NCBI GenBank assembly: GCA_037013495.1
Contig: CM072812.1
Coordinates: 35,050,501 to 35,114,500 of the forward strand
Reading direction: 5' to 3'
From: Hippophae tibetana
Taxonomy: Eukaryota > Streptophyta > Magnoliopsida > Rosales > Elaeagnaceae
DNA length: 64,000 nucleotides
Under the pieces are notes generated by a model that saw nothing but the letters and a program-made list of their open reading frames with translations, searched no databases and was not told where the DNA came from. Below are positions 48,011-59,863 of the stretch, in pieces. Position numbers and translations under genes: made by a program. How positions within the stretch are numbered: the stretch's first letter is position 1; each line of letters opens with the position of its first letter.

Positions 48011-51000
48011 TCAAGGTGGATGTGAGACCAACTTGAGGTTGTCAACCAAATTACGAGTGCATCCTTTGGGAAGTGCCTTAGTGAAAATATCTGCAAGTTG
48101 ATCATTGAAGGAAACGGGGAAAAGCTTGAGAGCACCATGGATAAGATGAGAGCGAATAAAGTGACAATCAATCTCGATGTGTTTAGTCTGTTCATGAAAG
48201 ACATCGTTGTGAGCAATATGAATGGCACTCTGATTATCACAATAAAGGGGAGTTGCAGAAGATGTGGACACACCCAAATCCTTAAGGAGCCATCGTAGCC
48301 AAATGAGCTCAGATGTGGTATCAGCAAGAGCACGATATTCTGCTTCAGTACTGGAGCGGGTCACAAAGGTTTGTTTCTTACTTCGCCAAGAAATCAAAGA
48401 AGTACCAAGGAGAAAGCAATAACCTGTAGTGGACCTACGATCGGTAGGATCTCCTGCCCAATCAGCATCAGAGAATGCACGAAGTACTAAAGGAGACTAA
48501 ACTGAGTATAAAAGGCCATGGAAGATAATGCCTTTCAAGTATCATAGAATACACAGAACAACAACATAATGAGTCGATCGTGGAGCAGACAGATACTAGC
48601 TCACCTGATGAACAACATAAGAGATGTCTGAACGAGTAACTGTAAGATAAACCAGACTGCCAACCAATCGTCTATAAAGATAGGGATTAGACAATGGTTG
48701 CCCCTCTGATGGTGTCAGATGCGTATTAAGTTCAACTGGAGTGTCAACAGTCTTGCTGTCAGTGAGTCCAGCTTGAGATATGAGGTCCGATGCATACTTT
48801 GCTTGAGTAATGTAAATACCATCTGTGGAACGAGTGATCTCAAGACCCAAGAAATAGCTTAAATGTCCAAGGTCTTTCATCTCAAACTACTGACTAAGAA
48901 AATCCTTGAGTTCTTGAATGCCACTGAGGTCATCACCAGTTATGATCATATCATCCACATATAGAAGAAGCAAAATGGTGCCTTTATCATTGCGACGAAG
49001 AAATAAGGCAGAATCATAAGGACTGGCAGTGTAACCCAAGCGAAGGATGGTGGAGCTGAATTTGGCAAACCATGCTCGTGGAGCTTGTTTAAGGCCATAA
49101 ATTGCACGTCGAAGGCGACAAACCTTATTTGTTTCAACAGAAAGACCAGGAGGAGGTTGCATATAGACTTCTTCATGCAGATCCCCATTAAGGAATGCAT
49201 TTTTAACATCCATCTAAAAAAGGTCCCATTTATTAGCAGCGACAACAACTGAAAGGGTACGGACAGAGGAAATATGGGCAACTGGAGCAAAAGTCTCTTC
49301 ATAATCAATCTCATACTCTTGTGTAAAACCTCTTGCTACAAGACGAGCCTTGTAGCGATCGATAGACCCGTCAGAGTGAGTTTTGATCTTATAGATCCAC
49401 TTACTACCAACCAAAGATTGACCAGGAGGGAGAGTAACAAGATCCCAAGTATGGTTTTTGGTTAATGCATCAATTTCTTCTTTCATTGCAATCTGCCAAG
49501 AAGGGTTAGTAGATGCCTCACGATAGGTGTGAGGCTCATGGAGTGTAGCAATGGTAGTGTAACAATGATAGTCAAGTAAATGTGTAGGAATGGATCTTAC
49601 CCCAATTGAGTGGCGAGGTGGAATGTCTTGTTGAGGATCTTCAGGCAGAGTAGGAGCAAGGGACCTATGTTCAAGGTGAGGTAGCTCATTATCAACCTGT
49701 TCTTCTACGACCTGTCTAAGAGAATCATCAAAAATATCTGAAGATTAAATAGTGAAGTCCAAAGATGGATTAGAAGTATCTGTAGAAGGAACAAGAGACT
49801 CATTTGGAAACATTTCTAAAACATTTGAATTAGTTAGGGAAGAACGAAAGTGAGAAAGTTCAACAAATAAGCGGTGTTCCCAAAAGACAACATTACGGGA
49901 AACACAGAGACGATGTGAGACAGGATCATAGCATCGATACCCTTTTTGAGTTTCACCATAACCAAGAAAACAACAAAGTCTAGATCGAGGCTCGAGTTTG
50001 TTGTGTTCATGAGGCTGAAGAAGAACGAAACAAAAAGATCCGAATGAGCGAAGGTAATGATAGTTAGGAGATGATCCAAAAAGGCGCTCATACGAAGTCT
50101 GATTATGAATGACAGCGCTTGGAATGCGATTAATGGCATAAACAACATGAAGAGCAGCTTCACCCCAAAATGGGGTAGGAACTTTGGCGGAGAGAAGAAG
50201 AGCACGAACAGTGTCAAGAATATGACGAAGTTTTCTTTCGGCTCGACCATTTTGTTGATAGGTTCCTGGACATGTTAGATGATGTACAATGCCATAAGAG
50301 TGTAACAGAGTTTGAAAAGAATTTTGAGTATATTCAAGAGCATTATCAAAACAAAAGGTTTTGATATGTTTGGAGAATTGTGTTTCAACCATTTTTGCAA
50401 AGTTACTGTATATTGATAAGATTTCATTGGAAAGATCCAACTATAACGAGAATAATAATCAATAAAAACAACAAAATATCGAGATCCACCAATACTAGTA
50501 ACAGGAGAAGGTCCCCAAACATCAGAATGAATTAACTCAAAAATACTATTAGAGATAGATTTACTATTATTGAAAGGTAAAGCTGGCTGTTTTCCTAACT
50601 GACATGAAGTACAATCAAAATTATCTTTGGACACAGAACCCAATAGACCTTTAGAAGCTAACTGTTGTACCTGAGAGGATGAGGCATGACCAAGATGAGA
50701 ATTCCAAAGTGCGAGAGAAGGTAAGGAAGAAACTGCAGCAGTTGCAGCAACAACAGAGGTAGGGGCAATAGGTGGAAGATGAAGATTGTTTACGGGAAAC
50801 ATACGCCCGACCCTAGGACCGGTCCCAAGCTCTTGCCCCGTCCGGATCCTGCACAATACACCCAGAATAGTCAAAAATAAGGCGATATCCTAGTTCAGCT
50901 AATTGTCCCACAGAGCATAAATTATAGGATAGGTCAAGTACATGGAAAACCCCAGGAACAGAGAGGGTAGAGGTCGAAACAAAACCTAGACTATTCCCAT

Positions 51001-52134
51001 GAATGATAGAACCATTAGCTATATGAATATTAAGGGGATGTGGTGTAGGGTCAAGTTTGGAGAATAAAGATGAGTGAGGTGTCATGTGATTGCAACATGC
51101 AGAGTCAAAAAGCCAAGTTTGAGACTTACCGGGCAAAACTGAAAGGGTAGTGGAAAGAGATGCATTACCAGCCATTTGAACAGCTTGAGTTATGATCTTC
51201 TGTAGTTCAATGGAGGAGAGGTTGATAGTGGATTCAAAAGATTGGGACTCTGCTGAACTAGAAGGCATCAACGAAGTAGGCTCAGTATTAGCAACAACAG
51301 CAGTAGATTTGTTGCGACGGTAACAAGTCTCAATGGTGTGGCCATGACGCTTGCAATAATTGCAGAACGTTTTATTGCTCTGCCTGCGACGATTGTAAAA
51401 GCCAGAGGAATCACCTGATTGTTGAGGTTGTTCAATGGCAGGAGCAGGAGGAGTAATAGCCAAAACATTGAGCTTATTTTGGGCTTGAAGGGTTGCAAGT
51501 CGAGCTTCTTCTCTAACCAACTCATTTATGCAGTATCAAGAGAGGGAGGAGGACTACGATTAAGAAGCTGACCTCGGATTGGCTCAAAGTACTTGTGGAG
51601 TGACATCAAGAACTCATAGAGACGAAATTCATCCCTAATTGTAGCATATTGCTGAGCATCTGTTGAGCATGCCCAAATTGGATCACAAAGGTCAATTTGG
51701 TCTCAAAGGAAGCGAAGTTGATCAAAGTAGTCATTGATGGATTGCCCTGGTCCCTGTTGCAGTTTATGCAATTCAACTATTAGTTGATATTTCATGGATC
51801 CGTGAGTAGTGGAGTACCTTTTGGCCAACATATCCCATGCTGATTTGGCATCATCAAAGCTGCCTAACAGATTGGAGATGGATGGAATGGAAATATTCCG
51901 AATCCATGTAAGGATCATGTGGTTGTGACTATCCCATTCAATCATACGACGAAGAAAGATAGCATCTTCTTCACTTGCTCCTTTATCAGGAATAATAATT
52001 GCACCAGTACAATAATGCGAGAGCATATGACCTTTAAGAAAACTGTGCATAGCTTCAGACCATGACAAATAATTCTTAGTCCCCTCCAATATAGTATAGA
52101 TAGGGCAAGAAAAAATAGTATCATTTTTATCCAT
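48011..52134 (-). pseudogene. Copia-2 gag-pol polyprotein, broken mostly by CAG-to-TAG stops
   Basis: Gag from the ATG at 52134 (MDKNDTIFSCPIYT), with a frameshift near 51528, then zinc knuckle CNYCKRHGHTIETC (about 51365-51324). Protease: WLFDSACCNHMT (Ala for the usual Gly). Integrase: 'LWNSHLGHASSSQVQQLAS', 'CTSCQLGKQ', D of 'HSDVWGPSP', then a frameshift near 50400, D of 'CFDNALEYT', E of 'QQNGRAERKL'. Reverse transcriptase: 'WIYKIKTHSDGSIDRYKAR', 'MDVKNAFLNGDLHEEVYMQ', LLLLYVDDMIITGDD, 'YFLGLEITRS'. RNase H: 'SWRSKKQTFVTRSSTEAEY', 'YCDNQSAIHIA'. Stops at 49214, 48887, 48596 and 48497 are TAG at positions where relatives have Gln, and 48542 is TGA for Arg. Apart from these the reverse transcriptase part is well kept. 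Confidence 0.92.
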
Positions 52135-52369
52135 TTGAAAACACAAACTGCAAAAACAATATCTATGCGAAAAACTAGGTAGGGTGAACCTGTATTGCAA
52201 AAATCCGGTCAATGGGAAGTCCGGTCAACGGTCAGCGGGCAGTACAGTCAGCTTGGTCAACGATCAGATCAGTTTTGTGACATCATCTAGAGGTGATGAT
52301 GATGTCAGCCCTACGTAAAGTACTGATGACGTCACGAGCAAAGTGTGGCGGCTTGGCACGTCAGATCCA

Positions 52370-52660
52370 CACGCAATGGTTGTTGGCGGCGCGTATGGAG
52401 TCTGATGACTGTGCTACTTACATGGTTGTGTAGATCTGGTCGAGCCGATCACAGTAGTATCTGTAGATAAATCATCGGGTTAAGATTAAAGGCGGCGGCG
52501 GCGGCGCGTGAACGACGTGCAGATTGGTTGTGCGGCGCGTGAATGAGTGTGCGGTGTCCGATGGTTGCGATACTTCCACGGTTGTGTAGATCCAATCGAG
52601 CCGATCACAGTGGTATATGTAGAAATTTTTTTGGAACAATATGCACGGCGGCGGCGGTGA
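52370..52660. repeat. GC-rich repeats in the copia-2 leader
   Basis: Two diverged copies of a roughly 100-bp unit (about 52384-52465 and 52526-52622) share 'ggcggcgcgt', 'ttgtgtagatc', 'tcgagccgatcacagt(a/g)gtat' and 'tgtaga'. GGC runs at 52491-52507 and 52645-52657. It lies between the 5' LTR and gag, as in copia-1. Confidence 0.8.
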
Positions 52661-52843
52661 TTGCAATTGTTTGTATGGTGCGAAACTCCTTAACAACGGC
52701 TACTATAATTCCGGAACCTAAGGACAACGGCTGAAAGATGTCAGAGGTTAAACGGTGAATGATTGCAGCGGTTATTGTGACAGCAGAAGCTATAATGGTT
52801 GAATAACACAAAAAAAAACACTGCTAGAAAGAAAAGAATAGTG

Positions 52844-52855
52844 GCTCTAATACCA
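52844..52855 (-). other. Copia-2 primer-binding site
   Basis: The complement reads TGGTATTAGAGC, one base from the Met-tRNA match in copia-1, directly next to the 5' LTR. Confidence 0.88.
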
Positions 52856-53048
52856 TGTTAGAAATACTTAATGATTGTATTCTATTATGTGAATAAATGA
52901 ATATACATGGTGGATTTATATATGAGTTACAAGTAAATTAGATATGTCTAAAGTAACTAGATATAGATATTCCAGAAATAAAGAGATATAAATTAGCATA
53001 TATATATATATATATATATATTAATATATTACTAGATATACATTAATA
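52856..53048 (-). repeat. Copia-2 5' LTR
   Basis: Matches the 3' LTR from TGTTAGAAATACTTAATG; the far end is expanded by about 24 bases of TA and an extra 'ttactagatatacattaata'. Confidence 0.8.
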
Positions 53049-54279
53049 ATTTTTTTTTTTGTTAATTTAGTGTAAATGACATAAAATTAATAAGATATGT
53101 ATATGACTTCGATTTTTAAAAAAATAAAAACTAAATGTATGATATTAATTATATTTATTATAGTAGTATAATATTGAATTAAATATAAGATATTTTATTA
53201 TTATTATTATAAATTGTAAGGATGTTATTTTATTGTTTTCTCTAATTATATGTATCTTAATTGATTTGGGTTTTTATTTTATCGTTTACCAATACCCACT
53301 TTATCAAGAAGTGTTTGTTTCATTGTTTTTGGACAACTAGCACTATATTTTTTTTATTAATAATTCATCCAGAGATGTGTAGATCAATATAATAAGCATT
53401 TAAGGGTCCACAATGCTACTTATAACCATCCAACGGCTAAGAATACAGCTATGTTTGCCAAAAGCCTGAACAGCTAGGGTCAAACACCTCTGTCAAAAAC
53501 CATAATAATCATATACTTCCAAATATACTAGAGGCCAAAACAACCTAGGCTACGACATCCCCACCACTAATAACAGTCTGAGACCACTTGAAAAGCTCCC
53601 TATGAAACTCCAAAAAAGTGCCAGCACCAAAAAGTCCGAAAAGGAATGAATGGCACAATGCAGTTAGGATACTACTAAGATTGCTGCATTCTACCAGCAA
53701 ATGGTTAATAGTTTCATCACTAGCGTGACATAGTAAAAAAAAACCAATCTTGAGTGGAAAATGTTGTTGAATGAGAGACTATCCTATAATTATGGCATCG
53801 TGGAGGCACCACCAAATAAAATGACATACCTAAGAGGCCACCTTAATTTTTCACATTGATTTCCAAACTAAACGATCAGATTCATTTACTGAACTACTAG
53901 CAAGCCTAGGCGATCCAACCACCGTACAAGCAGAAGTATAAGTAGAGCTAGTAGAGTACATACCACTAGGAGAGAGATGCCAACACCACTGATCCTTCAT
54001 ATTAGGTCCCAACACTATATTAGCAAAAATACACTTTAGCATCATTAACAAAAAAATCCTGACGAATCTTAACCTCATCCCATAACCCAATATGTTCCAC
54101 CAATAGATCACTCACTCTTTGTAGACCAAGAACATAAAGGGATGGAGGCTTAAATCTTGAAAGATTAGAAATCCACAAGTCTTACCAAATATTGATCTAT
54201 AATGGATGGAGACCCTTCGTTAGCACTTCACGAGCCTCCATAAAACCCTACGAAGCCAACAAAGGGAAAGAACACACAT
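53049..54279 (-). pseudogene. LINE-B, 3' part (ORF2 C-terminus and 3' UTR)
   Basis: On the minus strand, 54111-53851 reads 'MKDQWCWHLSPSGMYSTSS' and 'DRLVWKSM', the region before the C-terminal zinc-finger-like motif of plant LINEs; CHASDETINHLLVEC follows at 53731-53686. The left edge is a poly-T tract (53050-53061), which on the minus strand would be the poly-A tail. Upstream sequence resumes at 59863-58979 on the other side of copia-3. Stops and frame changes are frequent. Closely related to LINE-C at 46430-47052. Confidence 0.8.
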
Positions 54280-54284
54280 TAGTT

Positions 54285-54726
54285 TGTTGGAAAATTACGT
54301 AAATTTTCGATAAATCAGATTTATGAGAAAATAAGAATAGAAAAATAACACACAAATTTGATAACGGAGTTCGGCTAATCTTGTTTACGTCTCCGGACCT
54401 AGTATAGATCTTTTTACTGAAAGGGGAGAAATTACACAAGGTGTTTACAACACTCACAATCCACAACCTAATTACACCCAAGAAAATTACTCTCAATTTT
54501 CTCTCATAAAAGCTTTTCTCTCAATTAGAATGAACACTTTGAATGATTAATTCATTACAATTACACATCTATTTATAAAAAAATTTACTCCTTGAATTAC
54601 TCCTTAAATTAATGGTTCCTTAAATTGCTCATTGAATTAAGCTCATTGTTTTGCTCCTTGTTTTGCTCCTTGTTTTACTCCATGCTTTGCTCCTTAAATT
54701 AAGGAGCTTTATAGCAATCTCTAACA
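54285..54726 (-). repeat. Copia-3 3' LTR
   Basis: Includes a minisatellite-like set of 'gctcctt(g/a)(t/a)(t/a)tt' units near 54600-54710. About 23 bases shorter than its partner in that region. Confidence 0.9.
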
Positions 54727-54796
54727 ATATCCCACTTGAAGACTAATTTCAATCTGTCTTCACACCTCGATCAATGCATCAGCTTTTCTAGTCTTG

Positions 54797-57700
54797 TTAC
54801 TCTAGCAGACCAACTAAAGTTGAGCACAACTTCAGTTTGTCAATAGTCACCATTTTTGTTAACATATCCGTTGGATTTTTGCTTCCTTGAATCTTCTCCA
54901 GTATTAACACATCATCTTCCAATAGGGATCTGATGAAGTGATAACGAAGTCCAATATGCTTGGTTCTAGAATGAAATGTTGAATTCTTCGCCAAGTGTAT
55001 TACACTTTGACTATCACTGTGCAGAACATTCTTCTCTTGTTTGAATCCCAGCTCAGTTAACAAACCTTGAAGCCATATCATCTCTTTACTAGCTTCAGTC
55101 ACTACTACATACTCAGCCTCTGTAGTAGATAGAGTGACAATTTTCTATATTTGTGACATCCAACTAACAGCTATAGTTCCAACAGTAAATATATAACCGA
55201 TGGTGCTTCTTCGGTGATCAACTTCACCTCCAAAGTCTACGTCAACGTACCCTTGTACTTTTAACTCTCCTTTACTAAAGTATAAGCACTTTTTTGTGGT
55301 GCCTCACAGATACCTCAAAATCCACTTGACTACTTCCCAATGAGTTTTCCCTGGGTTTGACATAAATCTGCTAACAACTCCCACTGTATGGCCAATGTCT
55401 GGTCTTGTATAGACCATTGCATACATCAAACTTCCAATGGCTGAGGCATAAGGAACCTTAACCATGAATTCTTTTTCTTTCTCTATCTGAGGGGAGTGAT
55501 CCTTGTATAGGCAAAAGTGACTGGCCAAGGGAGTGCTAATTGGTTTGGCGTTGCCCATGTTGAATCTCTATAAAACACGATTGATGTACTTTGCCTGAGA
55601 TAATTGCAAGGATCCTTTCTTCTTATTTCTTGTGATTTGCATTCCAAGAATCTTTTTTGCTGGACCTAAGTCTTTCATGTCAAACTCTTTTGACAATTGA
55701 TGCTTCAACCTTCTGATATCATCCATATATGAACCTGCTACTAACATATCATCAACATAAAGTAGTAAAATGATATAACTGGACCTATATCTCTTAAAGT
55801 AGCAACAGTGGTCGACATTGCACTTCTAGAAGCCTTCTTTGTGCATGAAGTTGTACAAAAATTTTGTACCATTGTCTTGGGGCTTGTTTCAAGCCATACA
55901 AACTCTTCTTAAGTTTGCACACCATGTTCTTCTTCCCTCTTTCTAAGAAACCTTTTGGTTGGTACATGTAAATCTCTTCATCTAAATCTCCGTGAAGGAA
56001 TGCAGTCTTCACATCCAACTGTTCAAGATGAAGATCTTCAATGGTATAATACTCAACCCTGATATGATAGTATTGAGCTTCACAACATGAGCGAAAATGT
56101 CAGTGTAGTCAACTCCTTCCTTCTGTTGAAATCCATTGACAACTAGGCGGGCTTTGTATCTTTTAGAACCATCATACTCCTTTTTCACCTGGTATACCCA
56201 TTTGTTATGAAATGTCTTCTTTCCCATAGGTAACTTAGCTAGTTCCCATGTCTGATTGGAGATGAGAGATTTCATTTCTTCTTTCATGGAAAGCTCCCAC
56301 TTACTAGAATCTCGAGTATGACAAGCTTCATCATAGCATTCAGGCTCCCCTCCATCAGTCAGCAACATATAGTTCATATATCTCCTGTTAGGCACATGAG
56401 GTCGAGAAGACCTTCTCAATACAGGAGCTGGAGTAAGAGGTTGTGGCGTGTCGGAATGTTGTGTACTGCTTTGTCCAACAAGTTCCTCTAGCTGAGGACT
56501 TGTTACAATTGGTTCTATTACAGAACTATCTAGGACATCATCTATATATGTAAATATTGACTTATTATGCTCTGAGTCATTGGCGTCTATTTTATGCATG
56601 TCCTTATACATCACCCTTTCGTTGAAAATCACATCTCTCCTACGGATAACTTTCTTGTTTTATTCATCCCAAACTCATCGTCACCATAGCTGATGAATGT
56701 GTATTTCTTGGATTTAGGATCGAGCTTATTCCTGCCTTGATCACTGATATGCACAAATGCTACACAACCGAAAACTTTTAAATGTGATAGTTTCACCTCT
56801 TTTCCGCTCCATACCTCCTCTGGTATTTTATGCTCCAATGGAACAGATGGACCTCGATTGATTAAATAAGTTGTCGTGTTGACTGCTCTACCCAGAACTG
56901 CTTCGGTAGACCTGATTGTATACGAATGCTTCTAGCTCTTTCTGTCAACATTCGGTTCATATCCTCAGCTATACCATTGTGTTGAGGTATGTGTGACATA
57001 GTTCTTTCCATTATGATCCCATGCTTATAGCAGATATTTTTGAATCTGGTGTTTTCATATTCACCACTATTGTCGGTTCTGAGCTTTTTGAACTTTAAAC
57101 CTGTCTCATTTTCCACCATAGCTTTCCATCTTATGAAAGCCTTAAATACTTTAGACTTATGCTTTAGAAAGTAAACTCATACCTTTCGAGAGTGATCATC
57201 AATGAAAGTCACGAAGTAGTGTTTCCCACCAATGGATGAGACAGTCGTTGGTCCCCAAATATCAGAGTGGATAAGCTCTAACCTTTCCTTCTTTGGGGTC
57301 TGTCACTTGTCTGAAAGCTAACTCTCTTTTGCTTTCCAAGTATGCAATCTTCGCACATGTCTATCTCTATAGACTGTAGACATGGAAGTTTTCCCTTTGA
57401 GTGCATAATCTTCATCCCCTCTCACTCATGTGGCCTAGTCTCTAGTGCCACAAATTTGATGTTTAATTGCTTGCTGCAACTGCGATTGAACAATATGCTT
57501 CTTTTGTCATGTAAAGAGTGCCACTCTTCTTGCCAAGTGCAACTGTCATTGCGGCCTTTGAAATCTTCTAATCATCACCATGGAAGATCGTAGTGTAGCC
57601 TTGACTGGCCAATTTCCCTACTGAGATTAAGTTCTTTTTTAGGTCGGGAATATTCCTGACATCCTTCAGCTCCTAAACAGACCCGTTCAACTTAATCTTC

Positions 57701-58330
57701 ACTACACATTTGCCAATAATAGCACATGGTTAGTCATCACCAAGATATACCTTTCCAAGGTTTCCTGGAACATATTTCTCGAAGAATTCTTTCTACGAAG
57801 TAGCATGGAACGATGCTCTAGAGTCTAACACCCAAGATTCTTCCTTGGTCTCCAAAGAGCATATCAATGCATCATCTCCTCCTGAGGTGGAAGTAACATT
57901 TGCCTCTGCCTTCACTTGTTTGTCCTTCGGTGCACTATTGCACTAATTTTTGTAGTGTTCGGTTCTCCCACAATTCCAACACTCGATAGTCTTCGAGCTA
58001 TGGGAATTATTAGAATAAACGCCTCATCAAGTGCACTTTGTTTGAAGCTGATGGCTTCTCATACATATTGGAGAGAGCTGCCATAACACTCGTCGTGGTC
58101 TTTTCCTTTGCTATATTGAAAGCAACATTACGGGATGGCGTCAATCGAATAACTCCAAGGACTTGTCTATCTAGAAGATTCCAATCTTCTTCCTTCATAG
58201 CCTTTGACTTCTTTCCTGAGAGAGGTTGATACAGATAATCCTATATCTGCATTTTCCAAACCCAAAATCTATGCCATCGAATTTCTCGAGTTTCACCCTT
58301 CCTTCATCTCCGGTCATTGCTCCCACTCAA
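54797..58330 (-). pseudogene. Copia-3 gag-pol polyprotein, broken, gag internally deleted
   Basis: Gag remains at about 58330-58010 include 'EEDWNLLDRQVLGVIRLT' and 'ALSNMYEKPSASNKVHLMRR', then jump almost directly to the zinc knuckle CWNCGRTEHYKN-stop-C (about 57987-57945); the usual 100 or more residues between are missing. Protease: SWVLDSRASFHAT, with Arg for the usual Gly. Integrase: 'RLGHMSERG', 'FKKLRTDNSGEYENTRF', E of 'QHNGIAEDMNRML' (57119-56862). Reverse transcriptase: 'WELAKLPMGKKTFHNKWVY', '[18 protein letters not shown]', LLLYVDDML (about 55765-55739). RNase H: 'HSDSQSVIHLAKNSTFHSR' (55102-54797). Type is Tnt1/Tork-like by motif. Numerous stops and frameshifts. Confidence 0.9.
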
Positions 58331-58494
58331 ATCTGACTTCCTCCATATCGTTTCTGACTATTTCTGCAAACCACCGTGTATTAAAACACCTCCGTCAACG
58401 AATAAATATCGTCGACACAATTTAACTATTCACTTAATTCACTATTTACGTAAATAGTAACCTTGCAGAAAATTGATAGAAATCACCACCAATA

Positions 58495-58506
58495 GCTTTG
58501 ATACCA
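58495..58506 (-). other. Copia-3 primer-binding site
   Basis: The complement reads TGGTATCAAAGC, two bases inside the 5' LTR. Confidence 0.88.
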
Positions 58507-58508
58507 GT

Positions 58509-58973
58509 TGTTGGAAAATTACGCAAATTCCCGATAAGCCAGATTTATGAGAAAGGAAGAATAGAAAAATAACACACAAATTTGATAACAGAGTTCTGCC
58601 AATCTTGCTTACGTCTTCGGACCTACTGCAGAACTTTTTACTGAAAGGGGAGAAATTTCACAAGGTGTTTACAACACTCACAACCCATAACCCAATTACA
58701 CCTAAGAAAATTACTCTCAATTTTCTCTCACAAAAGCTTTTCTCTCAATGGGAATGAACACTTTGGATGATTAATTCATTACAATTACACATCTATTTAT
58801 AGGAAAATTCACTCCTTGAATTACTCCTTAAATTAATGGTTCCTTAAATTGCTCCTTGAATTAAGCTCCTTGTTTTGCTCCATGAATTGATTCATGTTTT
58901 TCTCCTTTTTTGCTTCATGTTTTTCTCCTTAATTTGCTCCTTAAATTTAGGAGTTTTATAGCAATCTCCAACA
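58509..58973 (-). repeat. Copia-3 5' LTR
   Basis: Matches the 3' LTR over its length; extra 'tgattcatgtttttctcc'-type units account for the greater length. Followed by CAGTT, the target duplication. Confidence 0.9.
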
Positions 58974-58978
58974 CAGTT

Positions 58979-59863
58979 GACAACAAATTTCCTAACCTAA
59001 AATATTTGATATCTGAATTAATAAAGATTATGGGTATAAAATAATCCTTAAACATTGATTTGCCATAATTTCCAAATTGAACCTAGGTAAATTCTTAAAT
59101 CCCATACCCTTAGAGTCACGTACCTCACATAATTTTATCCACGAGAGCCAATACATGAACCCCACCAAATATTTTGCATGGTTGACTCTACATTAGAATA
59201 AAATCCTAGAGAAAACAAAACGTTGTATAGCAAAATTTGACATGGTATATGCTACTAACTTTAAAAGAACCTCTTTACCTAAGAGAGGTAGTGAACCGCA
59301 TGCCCAATTCTGAATTTTGTTGTGAATCCGATCTAAAATTTAGTTCACTTGTATTCTCTTGGCCCATCCATACAGAGCTATGAACGCCAAATACTTTTCA
59401 AATTCGAAGATAAACCCAATGCTTAAAAAGTTCTAAAACAACTCTTTATTATATACAGTAGTATTAGAGCTATAAAAAATACTAGACTTTTGAAAATTAA
59501 TAGTCTAACCAGAACAAGTTTCATACTCACGAAGTACGACTTACAACCGCTCCACCTTAACAATATTATTATTATAGAAAATAAGTGAATCATCTACAAA
59601 AAGGAGATGAGAAATCAGGGGGGGCTTGTTCTACTTATCTCTAACTTGCTAATACAATCAACCTCATCTTCCCTTTGTAAAAACAAGACAATCCCTAGGC
59701 ACATATGAGGAAGAGAAACAATGACAATGGATCTCCTTGTCTCAATCCCCCCTTTGGCTAGAAAAACCTCATTGGCTCACCACTAATCATACAAGAATAA
59801 GATACCACGGAAATACAAGCCGTCATCCACTGAACCCAACCATTACAAAATCCAAGCTTTCTT
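58979..59863 (-). pseudogene. LINE-B, reverse transcriptase part
   Basis: On the minus strand from 59863: 'RKLGFCNGWVQWMTACISVV', then 'SGEPMRFF' and a stop, then 'GGLRQGDPLSLFLFLICA'. This is the block before and at the start of the palm domain of plant L1 reverse transcriptases. Further left, degraded palm and connection regions follow to 58979, ending 'KYFRLGNLLST', which continues in frame as 'NVCSFPLLAS' at 54279 once copia-3 and one target copy are left out. The 5' part of the LINE is beyond copia-4 and outside the window. Confidence 0.85.

Larger units (their letters stand above)
47837..53048 (-). mobile_element. Copia-2: Ty1/copia LTR retrotransposon, degraded
   Basis: LTRs at 47837-47997 (3' in element sense) and 52856-53048 (5') start TGTTAG and end near ACA or its mutated form; about twelve differences over 150 bp by eye. 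Primer site complement (TGGTATTAGAGC) is at 52844-52855; a polypurine tract (complement of 'gccccccctcaaactcaag') starts at 47998. Flanking ATTTT on both sides (47832-47836 and 53049-53053) may be the 5-bp target duplication, though the setting is low-complexity. The 5' LTR is lengthened by a TA run. The full gag-pol order is present on the minus strand but broken. Confidence 0.9.
54285..58973 (-). mobile_element. Copia-3: Ty1/copia LTR retrotransposon, degraded
   Basis: LTRs at 54285-54726 (442 bp) and 58509-58973 (465 bp), both starting TGTTGGAAAATTACG and ending AACA. Target duplication TAGTT (54280-54284) and CAGTT (58974-58978), one base changed. Primer site complement TGGTATCAAAGC at 58495-58506; polypurine tract at 54727-54740 (complement CTTCAAGTGGGATAT). 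It interrupts LINE-B, whose reading frame continues across the site. Gag-pol on the minus strand is broken and its gag is shortened. Confidence 0.92.

Noticed and set aside
48098..48298. Plus-strand frame
   Set aside because: Shadow of the copia-2 RNase H coding region on the opposite strand.
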